Shown here one piece after another: positions 23,694 through 33,400 of a stretch of 64,000 nt of DNA; position 1 is the first letter of the stretch, and every line of letters starts with the position of its first letter. The notes under the pieces are model-generated. The model had not been told where the DNA came from and ran no database searches. It saw only the letters and a list, made by a program, of their open reading frames with translations. The DNA comes from an uncultured Bacilli bacterium (lineage in GTDB: Bacteria; Bacillota_I; Bacilli_A; RF39; UBA660). The stretch lies in the NCBI GenBank assembly GCA_934102215.1, contig CAKOSH010000009.1, positions 1-64,000 on the forward strand. Reading direction: 5' to 3'. Both the position numbers and the translations under genes were made by a program.

Positions 23694-25301
23694 ATGAAAG
23701 AGTACTTAATTATTTCAATTAACAATAATATACTTACATATGATTTTAGAAGTGTTGATGAATCTTTAAAAAAATATGTTAATAAAAATGAGTTTAATAA
23801 TAATACTCTATATTTTTCTATGAAATATTATAGTAAGAACTATGAAAAAATAATAAATTTAATAAAACAAAATTATAATAGTATAGATACTATGAATGTA
23901 AGATGTTTAGTTACATTTAGATATGTTGTTATAATGATGATAAGACTTAAAATGTCATTTTTGAAACTAGATTTTCCATCTACAATAGGTTTAAATGATT
24001 ATGAATTATTTTTAACAGTTAATACATTGAAACAAATAGATTGTTATTTTATGCCATCTTTTATAAAAGATAAATTTAAAGATAAAAATGTTATAGTAAA
24101 CTTATATAATCATAATAAAGTAAGCGATAGATTTATGATATCACAAGATTCACTTGATTATGAAACATTATATTATAGGAAAATGTTAGAAATAAAAGAA
24201 GAATATCCAGGTATATTAGATGATATAAAAGAATTCTTAAGAATAAATTATAATTTAAAATCTATACATATATATGTATTTTCTAAAGATTTAATAAATA
24301 ATATTATAGAACTTGTTAAAAATGATGAATCAAGAAATATAATTGTATTCTTACATCAAGGAAAAGATAAAGGTAATTTTATTGTTAATAATTTTGCATG
24401 GTTAAAAGAATTAAATAAGAAATGTAAAAAAGATTATACATGTGAATTTAGAATACTTTATTCTAATGAATTTATACGTAATAACTTATTTAAACAGCTT
24501 ACATTTAATAATTTAAAGCTTATGTCTATACTTGCAGTATATGTAAGTGTTGTATGTTTAGTTATATTTAAATCATATGAATATATTGAAAAGATGGCTA
24601 TTGATGAAGTTAATCAAGAAATAATAAATAGTTCATTTGCATTACCTAATAATGATACAGATAAAGAACTTACTAATGGTGGAGTAGAACTTGATCAAAA
24701 ATTAGATGATAAACAAGTTAAAGATAAATATTCATTTGATAAAGTATTTTCTAATCTTAAAAAGATTAATAATGAAACAGTTGGTTATTTAGTAGTAAAT
24801 GGTACTAATATAAATTATCCTTTAGTACAACATAGTGATAATAGTTATTATTTAAAAAGAGATTTCTATAAGAAGAAAACTAGTATGGGATGGATATATT
24901 TAGATTATAGAAATGATATAGAGAATCTTAATGATAATAGTGTTATATATGGACATAGTATGTTAAATGGAACTATGTTTGGTACATTATATAGAGTTCT
25001 TAATAATAGCTTTAGAAAGAATAGTGAAAATATGGTTATATCATTAGATACACCAACTAAGTCATATAAATTTAAGATATTTGCTGCTTATAGAGTTGAT
25101 TATACCACTGATTATTTAGTTAATAAATTTGATAGTAGGGAAGACTTTAATGCATTTGTTAAATTAATAAGAGGCAGAAGTAGTTTTAAAACTAAAGATA
25201 AAGTAGAGTATGGGGATAAAATACTTACATTATCTACTTGTGCTGGTGGTGGTAATAGAAGAATGGTAGTACATGCTGTACTTATAAAGGATGGTGAATA
25301 A
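23694..25301 (+). CDS. Class-B-like sortase with a large N-terminal extension
   Basis: The C-terminal 200 residues form a sortase domain: NYPLVQHSDNSYYLKRDF, GWIYLDYRND, catalytic H421 in VIYGHSM, C516 in LSTCAGGG and R522/R523 just after, most like SrtB. About 275 residues precede a single TM helix (about residues 277-297, SILAVYVSVVCLVIFKSY) and contain no recognised domain; with normal topology they would be cytoplasmic. Class B sortases are usually about 250 residues, so the protein is twice the usual size. Its ATG overlaps nothing, but its stop overlaps the next ATG (25301), linking it to the surface-protein genes. GGAGA precedes the start. Confidence 0.85.
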   Translation: MKEYLIISINNNILTYDFRSVDESLKKYVNKNEFNNNTLYFSMKYYSKNYEKIINLIKQNYNSIDTMNVRCLVTFRYVVIMMIRLKMSFLKLDFPSTIGLNDYELFLTVNTLKQIDCYFMPSFIKDKFKDKNVIVNLYNHNKVSDRFMISQDSLDYETLYYRKMLEIKEEYPGILDDIKEFLRINYNLKSIHIYVFSKDLINNIIELVKNDESRNIIVFLHQGKDKGNFIVNNFAWLKELNKKCKKDYTCEFRILYSNEFIRNNLFKQLTFNNLKLMSILAVYVSVVCLVIFKSYEYIEKMAIDEVNQEIINSSFALPNNDTDKELTNGGVELDQKLDDKQVKDKYSFDKVFSNLKKINNETVGYLVVNGTNINYPLVQHSDNSYYLKRDFYKKKTSMGWIYLDYRNDIENLNDNSVIYGHSMLNGTMFGTLYRVLNNSFRKNSENMVISLDTPTKSYKFKIFAAYRVDYTTDYLVNKFDSREDFNAFVKLIRGRSSFKTKDKVEYGDKILTLSTCAGGGNRRMVVHAVLIKDGE

Positions 25302-25954
25302 TGAAAAAGAAAATATTTATTTTATTATTAGGTTCATTTTTGATGATTAGTAATATTAATGCTGAATGTAATACAAGTGAAAGAAATGAATTAAAGAGTT
25401 TAGCACAAGATATTACATATGAAAAATCTTATAGTATGAGTGATAAAGTATTTACTATTAAATTTTATAATGTATTTCCAGGATTATTACTTAGAATAAA
25501 TGGTTCAATTTATAGTGGAAATTCAAATGATAATTATAGTGTTGAATTAACTAATTTAGTTGAAGGAACACGTGTGTCAGCTGATGTTCTTGAAACAATA
25601 GGTTGTGATGAAACATTAAATACGTTATTTATAACACTTCCATATTATAATACATTTTATGGAACTCAAAAGTGTGAGAAATATGTTGGTAAATTAACAC
25701 AATGTACATCACAATTCTTATCTTATGAACTTAGTGAATCAATATTGGATTCAGCAATAGAATCTCTTGGTAATGAGATAAAGCCAGATATTCCAGATAA
25801 ACCAGTTAAAAAAACATTTTTTCAAAAAGCATATGAAGTTACTAAAACATTTCTAATGGATTGGGGAATTAGTATAGGTTTATTCATATTCTTTGGTGTT
25901 ATAACTGCGATTATAGGAGAAAAAATATTTAGAAAGACTAAACATGGTATTTAA
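25301..25954 (+). CDS. Secreted, C-terminally anchored surface protein
   Basis: A 217-residue protein with a signal peptide (KKKIFILLLGSFLMISNINA), an extracellular domain of about 140 residues with Cys at several positions (ECNTSER, TIGCDET, TQKCEKYV), and a C-terminal TM helix with a basic tail (IFRKTKHGI). There is no LPxTG or clear NPQTN box, so anchoring may be by the TM helix alone. It overlaps the sortase stop by one base and resembles the next protein in layout. Function is unknown. Confidence 0.7.
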   Translation: MKKKIFILLLGSFLMISNINAECNTSERNELKSLAQDITYEKSYSMSDKVFTIKFYNVFPGLLLRINGSIYSGNSNDNYSVELTNLVEGTRVSADVLETIGCDETLNTLFITLPYYNTFYGTQKCEKYVGKLTQCTSQFLSYELSESILDSAIESLGNEIKPDIPDKPVKKTFFQKAYEVTKTFLMDWGISIGLFIFFGVITAIIGEKIFRKTKHGI

Positions 25955-25979
25955 ATATATCATGTTTTTAAATATTTTA

Positions 25980-26008
25980 ATGACATTTTTTTTAAGTTAT
26001 GTTATAAT
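25980..26008 (+). promoter_or_regulatory. Promoter before the second anchored surface protein
   Basis: ATGACA (25980-25985), 17-base spacer, TATAAT (26003-26008), followed by AGGTGAG before the ATG at 26034. It suggests an internal start for the appendage cluster. Confidence 0.6.
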
Positions 26009-26033
26009 TTTTTTAGAATAAAGTAGGTGAGTT

Positions 26034-26720
26034 ATGAGGAAAGTTAAATTAATTTTGTTTAGTGCTCTTTGTTTATTCTTTTTAGTTTGCAATATTAATG
26101 CTAAATGTGAAGATGAAGGATTAAATAATTGGGCAATGAATGCTACTATTAAGTATGAAGAAGATAAGGGTTATATTGATAGTGAAGGTAATGTAGTACG
26201 TGAGAAAGAATATTTATATTTATTACATTTAGTTCCATATTATAAAGGTGGAAAAGTAATGGTAAGTGATAGTTATTCTGTTGTTCCATATAAAGTGGAA
26301 TATGATAGTCTATATAAATCATATGCTTTAGGTTCATATGTACATTTAGATGAAAAAGCTTATACATTTACATTATATGGTGATAGTGATTCTGCTTGTC
26401 CTAATGAAAAACTTAGAACTATAGAATATGTAGTACCAGCATATAATGTTTATTCGAGAACTAAATATTGTCTTGATAATCCTAATGAAAAAATATGTAA
26501 GACTAACGATAATAAAATGAGTGAGGTTAGTGATAAAGAATTCGTTAAAATAGTTGATGGGAAAAAAGAAGAAGAAAGAATAAAGAATATGACATTCTTT
26601 GAAAAAGCATTAGAATTCTTAAAACATAATTGGTATTTTATAGTTATTCCTATTGTACTAGTTTCTGCTTTCTATGCTATTAAGATATATTTATATAAGA
26701 AGAAGGTGGATAAAGAATGA
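26034..26720 (+). CDS. Secreted, C-terminally anchored surface protein (second copy type)
   Basis: The 228-residue protein has a signal peptide ending near CNINAKC, an extracellular domain with Cys residues in the same order as the preceding protein (DSACPNEKL, KYCLDNPNEKICK), a FFEKALEFLKHN segment similar to FFQKAYEVTKT in its neighbour, and a C-terminal TM helix with basic tail. The two are probably distant paralogues. Its stop overlaps the start of the 1244-residue protein, so the two are translationally coupled. Confidence 0.7.
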   Translation: MRKVKLILFSALCLFFLVCNINAKCEDEGLNNWAMNATIKYEEDKGYIDSEGNVVREKEYLYLLHLVPYYKGGKVMVSDSYSVVPYKVEYDSLYKSYALGSYVHLDEKAYTFTLYGDSDSACPNEKLRTIEYVVPAYNVYSRTKYCLDNPNEKICKTNDNKMSEVSDKEFVKIVDGKKEEERIKNMTFFEKALEFLKHNWYFIVIPIVLVSAFYAIKIYLYKKKVDKE

Positions 26721-29700
26721 AAAATAAAAGATATATATCATTTATAATTATTACTTTATTATTTGGATTTTTAGGACTTAGCTCTGTTTATGCAGTAACA
26801 GGTAGTGGTACTAAAAAGACTATTACTATAACGGGTACTAATCAACCATCTAATGATGTTAGTTTTTGTGGAGATTCTGCAAATGGTACAGGTAAGCCTG
26901 CTTATTTACCTACATATAAATATAATGCAAAGGATCCTAACTTTTCTAATATAAGTCAAACTTCATATTGTTTACAACGTGGACGTCCTGGTCCTGATGG
27001 AAAGACTTGGAGCTATGTAGCACTTGATAATTTTGATATTTCTACTTGTAAGAGTAGTAGTGATAATTATCAATGTGGACTTGCTGAAATTATGTGTCAT
27101 ACTATGGATATTAATGCTGGTAGTGATGGAAATTTTACTGCTAGTGAAAATAGTAGATATTCATATTCATCTGTTGCTACTGCACTTCGTATGTGGGTAG
27201 CATATGATCACTCATCTATACATGATGGAGATGGTATAAGAGATAATACTAAAGATGGTGATTATTATTATTCTAATACTGATGTTTATGAAAAAAGCGC
27301 TAAATATTATTTAGATAATGGTGGAGAAATTAAACAGTGTCCTAAAAGTTGTAGTGCTGGTGATTCTAATTATGGTGTATTTTGTTATCAAAATGCATCA
27401 AGTGATGAACAAAAACATATTCAAGGAGCTATTGAACTTGTAAGTGCTGCTAAAAGTGGATTATCTTGTTTAGAAAATTTAACAAACACTATAACTGGAC
27501 AATCTGGTGATGGTGAAGGTGGAAATGATGGTACTTTAGAAGGAAAAGTTAATCCTGGTAAACCTGGTATTAAAACTGATTATGAACCTAAAAGTAAAAC
27601 AGTAGATGTTACAGTTAGATTTAATACAATAAAAGTTGGTTCAAAGACTTTAACTAAAGAAGAAGTTAAAAATGTTAAAGTTAAATGGTGTGATGCTGCT
27701 TCTGAGGGCTGCAATGTTGTTATGGAAGTGTTTGATTCTAAAGGACATCCATTAAAAGTCGTTGGTGGTCAATTTCCTCACGATTGCCAAAAAAATTATT
27801 GTGAGGTCAAATACGAATATAGTCAATTATGTACTGAAAAGACAGAAACAATAGAAGATCAATACATAACAGTAAAAGTGACAACTTATGTTGAAAAGAA
27901 TAATTCAGGTGCTAGTGCACTAAATGCTTTAATTAAAAATTATGTTAAAGTAAATGGAGATGTTTCTCAACAATTTATTAACTTTGATATTCAAGGTTTA
28001 AATGATTTAAAAAATGGTAAACTTACTCAAGGTAGTGGTAACGAAAGTACTGATGAAAAAACTGAAACAACAAAAACATCAGTATTCACTACTAAAAGTA
28101 GTGTAGTTTGTCCTTGCGATAGTGATAAAAGATGTGATGATTTTAAAATAAAAAATACATTACCTAAATATTGTACTGATTATGATAACTTTAATCATGG
28201 ATTATATGATACATACGATGAAGGTGTACTTGAAGAACCTTATATGAACTGTATTATGAATGCTTGTAATGTTAGTCAACGTAATCAATATGATTTTAGT
28301 AAAGAATATGGTGTTAATACTGATGTATGTAGAGTATTCTGTCGTGAAGAAGTTGAATTCTATTTAGCAAATAAAACTAGAGTTTATGCTGGAATGCAAT
28401 TTAAATATGAAATAGATAGATTATTAGATAAAAATGGTAAAAGAAAATTGAAAAATGGTAATTCATTAACATCTATGGTACTTCAAAAAAGGCAATGCGC
28501 TACTGAAATATATTATGATCATGTAAATCCATTATATAATTATGGTAATACAGAAACATGGCAAACAAAATATAGAAATGCTTTAGAAGATCTTATGAAA
28601 AAATGGGATGAATGGAAAAAATGGGAATCATTACGTATTCAGGCACTAGATAATTGCTTAAAACCTGTACCAGATGGTCATTACAGTGCACCTGGAACAT
28701 GTGCTCAAAGTTCCGGAGGAACTTGTCCATCATGTTCATTAACAGGTACAAAAATTAAAGAAGTTAAATATTGGTATTCATGGCCAATTCCTAGAGGGCA
28801 AGCGGGGGGAAATAAATATCATAAATATGATTTAACTGATTACAAAGTTAAGACAGAAAGTGGTTCAAATGAAATAACCGCAAAATTAAAAGATTTAAAG
28901 ATAGTATCAACAAGTCATCAATCTGGGTCACCTAATGAAATAAGCACTTGTGCTTATACTTGTTGTAATCAAAATGTAAAAGGGGAGTGTACTCAATCTG
29001 GAAGCAAGGTAAGTGGTACTTGTAAACAAGGCGAAAAGGGAAATGAGTGTGAGGTCGTTGATAACGAAGATAAATCACGTAAAGCATTCAGTGAATCACT
29101 TAATAATATTACACAGCTTGTCTATGATTTACAAAATTGTAATTTGTATACACATAATACCGAATATGATAAAAAGAATGTTATTGATGTAAAATATAAT
29201 AAATATCTTTACGAAGGAAAATATGGAAGTTATAGTGGCAAAATTAATTGGTCCATGGGAGAAGGTGTAACTACAAAAGATTATATTTTAACTCTTGCTA
29301 ATTGTAAAAGTGAAAAAGATTGCATATCTTTAGATCTTGAATATGCTGATGCTAAATATGGTGCAAAAACTACATTTGGTAAGGATGTAGAAATTATCAA
29401 ACAAGATAATGATATAAAAGGTCAAGATCTTACAAAAGACCATTGGTGTGTAAATGCTGAAGATGGTGAAAAGAGTTCTGGTGATAATTATAATGCTTCT
29501 TGCTATCCGGGTCCAGGTGATTCTGATGTGGATTTAAATGGTGGTAATCAAAAAGGTGATCATACATGGCTTGGTTGTAAGAGCTATCAAGATAAAGTAG
29601 AATGTGAAACTGAAGAATTACAATGGCCAATTAATGATTTTGCTATATTTACAGTTGTTAGTGAAGCTGATTTCTGGCAGCCTAAAAAATATGTTACTGA

Positions 29701-30451
29701 AGCTTATACTGGCAACGTGTATGAATCAAGTTCTGGTTATAGTTCCTCTTCTTCTGCTAGTTTGGGTGATTATGTATTCCCTGTAAGTATGGATAAAGAA
29801 AGTGGTGGAGCAACAGGTGCTTATGATGTAAAGCATAAATATAGCTATGTTGGTTCTGCTTTAAGTAAAGCTCAATTATTAAATGAAAAATATTATGAAT
29901 TTACTTGTCAATACGAAGTATATAATATTACTAACTTATATGATTGTGATATTTCTACTGATTTAACCAATTGTAAAAATCAATGTTACGAAATAAGAGA
30001 TGGAGTTCCAATTATTAGAGAAGCCGGTGGTAATCCTGATAGATGTGCAACTTGGACTAATAGAAAAGAAGATTCTAAGGGCTATGGATTTATTTATAGG
30101 AATGTTGATTTAAATAAATTATTTCCTAGTCCTAGACCAATTGGCACTAACTGGTTATCTCATGATGATGTTACTGAAGCTATTCAAGCTACTGCTGATG
30201 ATATGTATGGTGATAATGAAAAATATCTTGAATATAGTTATATATTAACTAGTGATGCAATCAAAAAAATTAGAACTTATAATAAGGATAGAAATGGTGC
30301 TGGTGGCTATATTGACAACACTTTAATTGGATGCAATATAACTAATGATGGTTTCTATAATTGTAGAAGTTCTTTCCTAGATTTATTTAGAGATAATTCA
30401 AATAGTTTTGGAATTAAGGTTAATAAATCTGATGGACAGCAAGAAAATTAA
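26717..30451 (+). CDS. Large Cys-rich secreted surface protein (1244 residues)
   Basis: After a signal peptide (ISFIIITLLFGFLGLSSVYA) the protein is extracellular and contains dozens of Cys, many in pairs such as CPKSCSAGD, CPCDSDKRCDD and CPSCSLTGT, which suggests a disulfide-braced or metal-binding fold that is rare in Gram-positive secreted proteins. There is a Gly-rich linker near residue 265 (DGEGGNDGTLEGK) and a Ser-rich stretch near 1010. No C-terminal TM helix, LPxTG or NPQTN is seen. It sits directly before the Tad-like genes and is the obvious candidate for a major adhesin or pilus-associated component. I do not recognise a family. Confidence 0.7.
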   Translation: MKNKRYISFIIITLLFGFLGLSSVYAVTGSGTKKTITITGTNQPSNDVSFCGDSANGTGKPAYLPTYKYNAKDPNFSNISQTSYCLQRGRPGPDGKTWSYVALDNFDISTCKSSSDNYQCGLAEIMCHTMDINAGSDGNFTASENSRYSYSSVATALRMWVAYDHSSIHDGDGIRDNTKDGDYYYSNTDVYEKSAKYYLDNGGEIKQCPKSCSAGDSNYGVFCYQNASSDEQKHIQGAIELVSAAKSGLSCLENLTNTITGQSGDGEGGNDGTLEGKVNPGKPGIKTDYEPKSKTVDVTVRFNTIKVGSKTLTKEEVKNVKVKWCDAASEGCNVVMEVFDSKGHPLKVVGGQFPHDCQKNYCEVKYEYSQLCTEKTETIEDQYITVKVTTYVEKNNSGASALNALIKNYVKVNGDVSQQFINFDIQGLNDLKNGKLTQGSGNESTDEKTETTKTSVFTTKSSVVCPCDSDKRCDDFKIKNTLPKYCTDYDNFNHGLYDTYDEGVLEEPYMNCIMNACNVSQRNQYDFSKEYGVNTDVCRVFCREEVEFYLANKTRVYAGMQFKYEIDRLLDKNGKRKLKNGNSLTSMVLQKRQCATEIYYDHVNPLYNYGNTETWQTKYRNALEDLMKKWDEWKKWESLRIQALDNCLKPVPDGHYSAPGTCAQSSGGTCPSCSLTGTKIKEVKYWYSWPIPRGQAGGNKYHKYDLTDYKVKTESGSNEITAKLKDLKIVSTSHQSGSPNEISTCAYTCCNQNVKGECTQSGSKVSGTCKQGEKGNECEVVDNEDKSRKAFSESLNNITQLVYDLQNCNLYTHNTEYDKKNVIDVKYNKYLYEGKYGSYSGKINWSMGEGVTTKDYILTLANCKSEKDCISLDLEYADAKYGAKTTFGKDVEIIKQDNDIKGQDLTKDHWCVNAEDGEKSSGDNYNASCYPGPGDSDVDLNGGNQKGDHTWLGCKSYQDKVECETEELQWPINDFAIFTVVSEADFWQPKKYVTEAYTGNVYESSSGYSSSSSASLGDYVFPVSMDKESGGATGAYDVKHKYSYVGSALSKAQLLNEKYYEFTCQYEVYNITNLYDCDISTDLTNCKNQCYEIRDGVPIIREAGGNPDRCATWTNRKEDSKGYGFIYRNVDLNKLFPSPRPIGTNWLSHDDVTEAIQATADDMYGDNEKYLEYSYILTSDAIKKIRTYNKDRNGAGGYIDNTLIGCNITNDGFYNCRSSFLDLFRDNSNSFGIKVNKSDGQQEN

Positions 30452-30471
30452 GAAAGGAGAATGATGATTAA

Positions 30472-31608
30472 ATGAAAGAATCTATTTGGGGATATATGAT
30501 ATTGGTCCTTGGAATAATCATAATTGTTATTCTTCTTTTGGTCCAAAGAATTACAACAATTAATGAAGAAGATTTCTATTTGGGACGTGAAGTAATGGAG
30601 GCATCTATGATTGATGCGGTTGATTATGGAACATTTAGGAAGTCTGGAAAAATAGTAATGTCTAAAGAAAAGTTTGTAGAAGTATTTGTTCGTAGATTTG
30701 CTGAAAATATTACAAATAATAAAGATTATCAATTAGATTTTTATGATATATATGAAGAGCCACCAAAAGCAACTGTTCGTGTTAGAACTGTTAGTGGTGA
30801 TACAACATTAAATTCTGAAGTATTTGATATTAAACTTGACACATATATGCATGGTATTTTAGAATCTGTTTATGGTATAGGATATGGTGCCAATCCTGAA
30901 CCTACAACACCTGGTAAAGGATCTGGGGAGTCAGAAACTGGGGCATTGACTCCATTTGAAGATGAAGATTATGATGAACCAGATGAAGAAACAAAAGAGG
31001 CACCAACATTATCATGTGTTTATCAGACTAATCCATCAAATGAAAATATTAAATTCGCTAATGGTGCTAATCTTCGAGATTATGGCTGCGGATATACTTC
31101 AATATCTATGATTGCAAATGCATTTAGTAATGGTAGAGATATTTCTCCTTCACAAGTTGCCAATGATATTTGGGATGGACCTAATCATAATTCAAGCACA
31201 ATAGGTGATCAAAATAGTGAAATATGTAAAAATGGTGCTAGTACTACTACGTGTGGTAGAGTTACAACTGGAACACTTACAAATAGTAAATTACTTGGCA
31301 AATATGGATTAAGTGGTACTAAATTATTTGATGAAAATGCTTCTGAAGCTGAAAAGAAAAAAGCTGTAAAAGATGCATTAAATCGTGGAGAATCTATTAT
31401 ATTAAGAATTCCTAACCATTATATTGCTATTTCAGGTACTCCTGATAATATTCAATTATGTAATCCTTGGGCTGGAGAACAAAATGGTACTTATACAATA
31501 GATAGTTTATTTAGTAATGAGGCTATTAAAAATTGGCATGGTCATGGCAATTGTAATGGTGGAGGTGAATGTGGTATCTGGTTTGGTGCTTCATATTCAA
31601 AAAAATAA
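30472..31608 (+). CDS. Membrane-anchored protein with C39-like papain-fold domain
   Basis: The 378-residue protein starts MKESIWGYMILVLG with one TM helix, followed by a domain of about 110 residues, an acidic linker (DEDYDEPDEETKEAP) and a C-terminal C39-like peptidase domain: Cys in LRDYGCGYTSISMI, His in NHYIAISGTP and an Asn/Asp-like partner in CNPWAGEQ. The start resembles those of the genes at 36552 and 36975. AAGGAG precedes the ATG. A terminator follows. It could trim or cross-link pilus or surface subunits on the outside; activity is inferred from motifs only. Confidence 0.75.
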   Translation: MKESIWGYMILVLGIIIIVILLLVQRITTINEEDFYLGREVMEASMIDAVDYGTFRKSGKIVMSKEKFVEVFVRRFAENITNNKDYQLDFYDIYEEPPKATVRVRTVSGDTTLNSEVFDIKLDTYMHGILESVYGIGYGANPEPTTPGKGSGESETGALTPFEDEDYDEPDEETKEAPTLSCVYQTNPSNENIKFANGANLRDYGCGYTSISMIANAFSNGRDISPSQVANDIWDGPNHNSSTIGDQNSEICKNGASTTTCGRVTTGTLTNSKLLGKYGLSGTKLFDENASEAEKKKAVKDALNRGESIILRIPNHYIAISGTPDNIQLCNPWAGEQNGTYTIDSLFSNEAIKNWHGHGNCNGGGECGIWFGASYSKK

Positions 31609-31614
31609 TTTATG

Positions 31615-31640
31615 AGAGATAATGAAAATTATCTCTTTTA
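31615..31640 (+). terminator. Intrinsic terminator
   Basis: Perfect 9-bp stem AGAGATAAT/ATTATCTCT with a GAAA loop followed by TTTA, after the C39-like gene. Confidence 0.8.
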
Positions 31641-31666
31641 TATTTCAAATTTCTTTTAAAAGAGAG

Positions 31667-31696
31667 TTGAAATAAAATACATTATTGTGCTATAAT
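31667..31696 (+). promoter_or_regulatory. Promoter of the Tad-like operon
   Basis: TTGAAA (31667-31672), 18-base spacer, TATAAT (31691-31696); GGAGGGAAAA precedes the ATG at 31741. Confidence 0.7.
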
Positions 31697-31740
31697 TAAT
31701 TAGAATAGATAGTACATGAAAACTATGGAGGGAAAAAAGA

Positions 31741-32574
31741 ATGGATAATATAAAAGTTGCTCTTAAAAGATTTATTAAAAATAAAAATACTGTTACAATT
31801 ATTGCTTTGCTTGGTTCACTTGCAATATTGTATTACGCATATAATTTAAGAATTAAAAAGGCTACAGAACCAATTAGTGTTCCTTATTCTATAAATAGAT
31901 TAGATCCTAGAACATTGATTGCTAGTAAGGATGTTGGCATTAAGCAAGTGCCTGGTGGAATGGTTAATGGACGTGATGTTATAATTTCTTCTTCTATGAT
32001 CATTGGAAAGTATGTTTCGGAGAAGGTTGAAATACCTGCTGGAAGTTTATTTTATAATGAGACAATTGTTACTTGGGATCAATTGCCATCAAGTTTATTT
32101 GAAGATATTCCAGATGGTTATACAGTTGTTATATTACCAGTATCAATGGAAACTACTTATGGAAATTCAATATTTACTGGAAATTACATTGATTTATATT
32201 ATTCTGGATATGATGATAATGAATTATTGATAGTTGGTAAATTTATAGAGAGTATTCGTGTTTTATCAGTAATTGATGGTGAAGGAAATAATATATTTGA
32301 AAAAACTAGAGATGTTGAAGCTCCTTCATATTTAATGTTTGCTGTACCAGAGGAATTGCATTTATTACTTCGTAAAGCAATTTATAAAAAAGTTAACTTA
32401 TTCCCAGTTCCAAGAAATGCTGAATATTCTTTAAATCCAAAATCAACAAGAGTAAGTAGCAGTTATATTAAAGGATTGATTGAGAAGAGTACAGTAGATG
32501 TTACACTTGAAGATTTAAGCAAAAGTGAGCAAAACAATAATTTGGATAATAATTCAAATGGAGGTGAAAAATAA
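31741..32574 (+). CDS. CpaB/RcpC-like SAF-domain protein 1
   Basis: A 277-residue protein with an N-terminal TM helix (TIIALLGSLAILYYAYNL) and a SAF-like periplasmic region (LIASKDVGIKQVPGG, IIGKYVSEKVEIPAGSLFY) as in CpaB proteins that help Tad/Flp pilus assembly, binding peptidoglycan or the pore. It is followed with a one-base overlap by a related copy. Two CpaB genes in a row are unusual. The operon continues with TadA, TadB and TadC. Confidence 0.75.
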   Translation: MDNIKVALKRFIKNKNTVTIIALLGSLAILYYAYNLRIKKATEPISVPYSINRLDPRTLIASKDVGIKQVPGGMVNGRDVIISSSMIIGKYVSEKVEIPAGSLFYNETIVTWDQLPSSLFEDIPDGYTVVILPVSMETTYGNSIFTGNYIDLYYSGYDDNELLIVGKFIESIRVLSVIDGEGNNIFEKTRDVEAPSYLMFAVPEELHLLLRKAIYKKVNLFPVPRNAEYSLNPKSTRVSSSYIKGLIEKSTVDVTLEDLSKSEQNNNLDNNSNGGEK

Positions 32575-33371
32575 TGAAATCTTTAAAACAATTTTTTACC
32601 AATAAAACCGTTGTAACAATTGGACTTGGTATTGTGTGTGTTGTTATTTTATATGTTGCTTATACTTATAGAGTTAATAAAGAAATAAATAAAGTAGACA
32701 TTTATGTTGCTAAAGAAGATATTCCTGCTAGAACTGAAATAACAGATGATATGATTGAAAAAGTAAGTGTTGCATCTTCAATGCTAAGTAATAATGTTAT
32801 TCGTGATTTAAATAATATTAAGGGAAAATATGTTAATTATAACACTTATATTCCGGCTGGTAGTCCATTTTATTCAACTGCATTGGTTGAATGGAAACAA
32901 ATGCCAGATTCAGCTTGGTCTAATATACCTACTGGTAATACAGTGTTTTCTTTACCGGTAAACGTTACTACTACATATGGTAACTCTATATTCCCTGATG
33001 ATAAAATAGATTTATATTATGAAACTAAAAATAATAATGGTGAATATGTATATGGAAAATTAATTGAAGGTATTACTATTCTTGCTGTTAAAGATGAGGA
33101 TGGTAGTCATATATTTAAAAAGGGTTCTAATCAAAAAAATGCTAGTGCATTGATATTTAGCGTTAGTGAAGAATATCATATTCTTTTAAGACAAGCGATG
33201 TATTTAGCTGGTACTTTAGTTCCTGTACCAAGAAATAAAAGCTATGATAAAACTACTAATATTTCTAGTAAGTATTTAAGAGAATTAATTGAAAGCAGGT
33301 GCCATCAAATCGTACCTGATGCTGTTGATGATCCAGATAGTGGGGATGAAAATATTAAAGTAAATGAATAG
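32574..33371 (+). CDS. CpaB/RcpC-like SAF-domain protein 2
   Basis: The 265-residue paralogue of the preceding protein has a TM helix (IGLGIVCVVILYVAYTY), a clear SAF start (VDIYVAKEDIPARTEITDDM) and GKYVNYNTYIPAGSPFY, matching CpaB more closely than its neighbour. Both share the internal phrase TTYGNSIF. It likely pairs with the first copy at the pilus base. The acidic C-terminus has no known motif. Confidence 0.8.
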   Translation: MKSLKQFFTNKTVVTIGLGIVCVVILYVAYTYRVNKEINKVDIYVAKEDIPARTEITDDMIEKVSVASSMLSNNVIRDLNNIKGKYVNYNTYIPAGSPFYSTALVEWKQMPDSAWSNIPTGNTVFSLPVNVTTTYGNSIFPDDKIDLYYETKNNNGEYVYGKLIEGITILAVKDEDGSHIFKKGSNQKNASALIFSVSEEYHILLRQAMYLAGTLVPVPRNKSYDKTTNISSKYLRELIESRCHQIVPDAVDDPDSGDENIKVNE

Positions 33372-33400
33372 AATTATATAATTTTTAGAAAGGATTAATA

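Noticed and set aside
29430..29786. Additional reading frames inside the 1244-residue gene and the Tad genes
   Set aside because: They lie in other frames of clearly coding sequence, have biased hydrophobic composition and no ribosome-binding sites.
25301..30451. LPxTG or NPQTN sorting signals in the proteins beside the sortase
   Set aside because: None was found at the C-termini; the two smaller proteins end in TM helices with basic tails but no sorting motif, and the large one has no C-terminal anchor.
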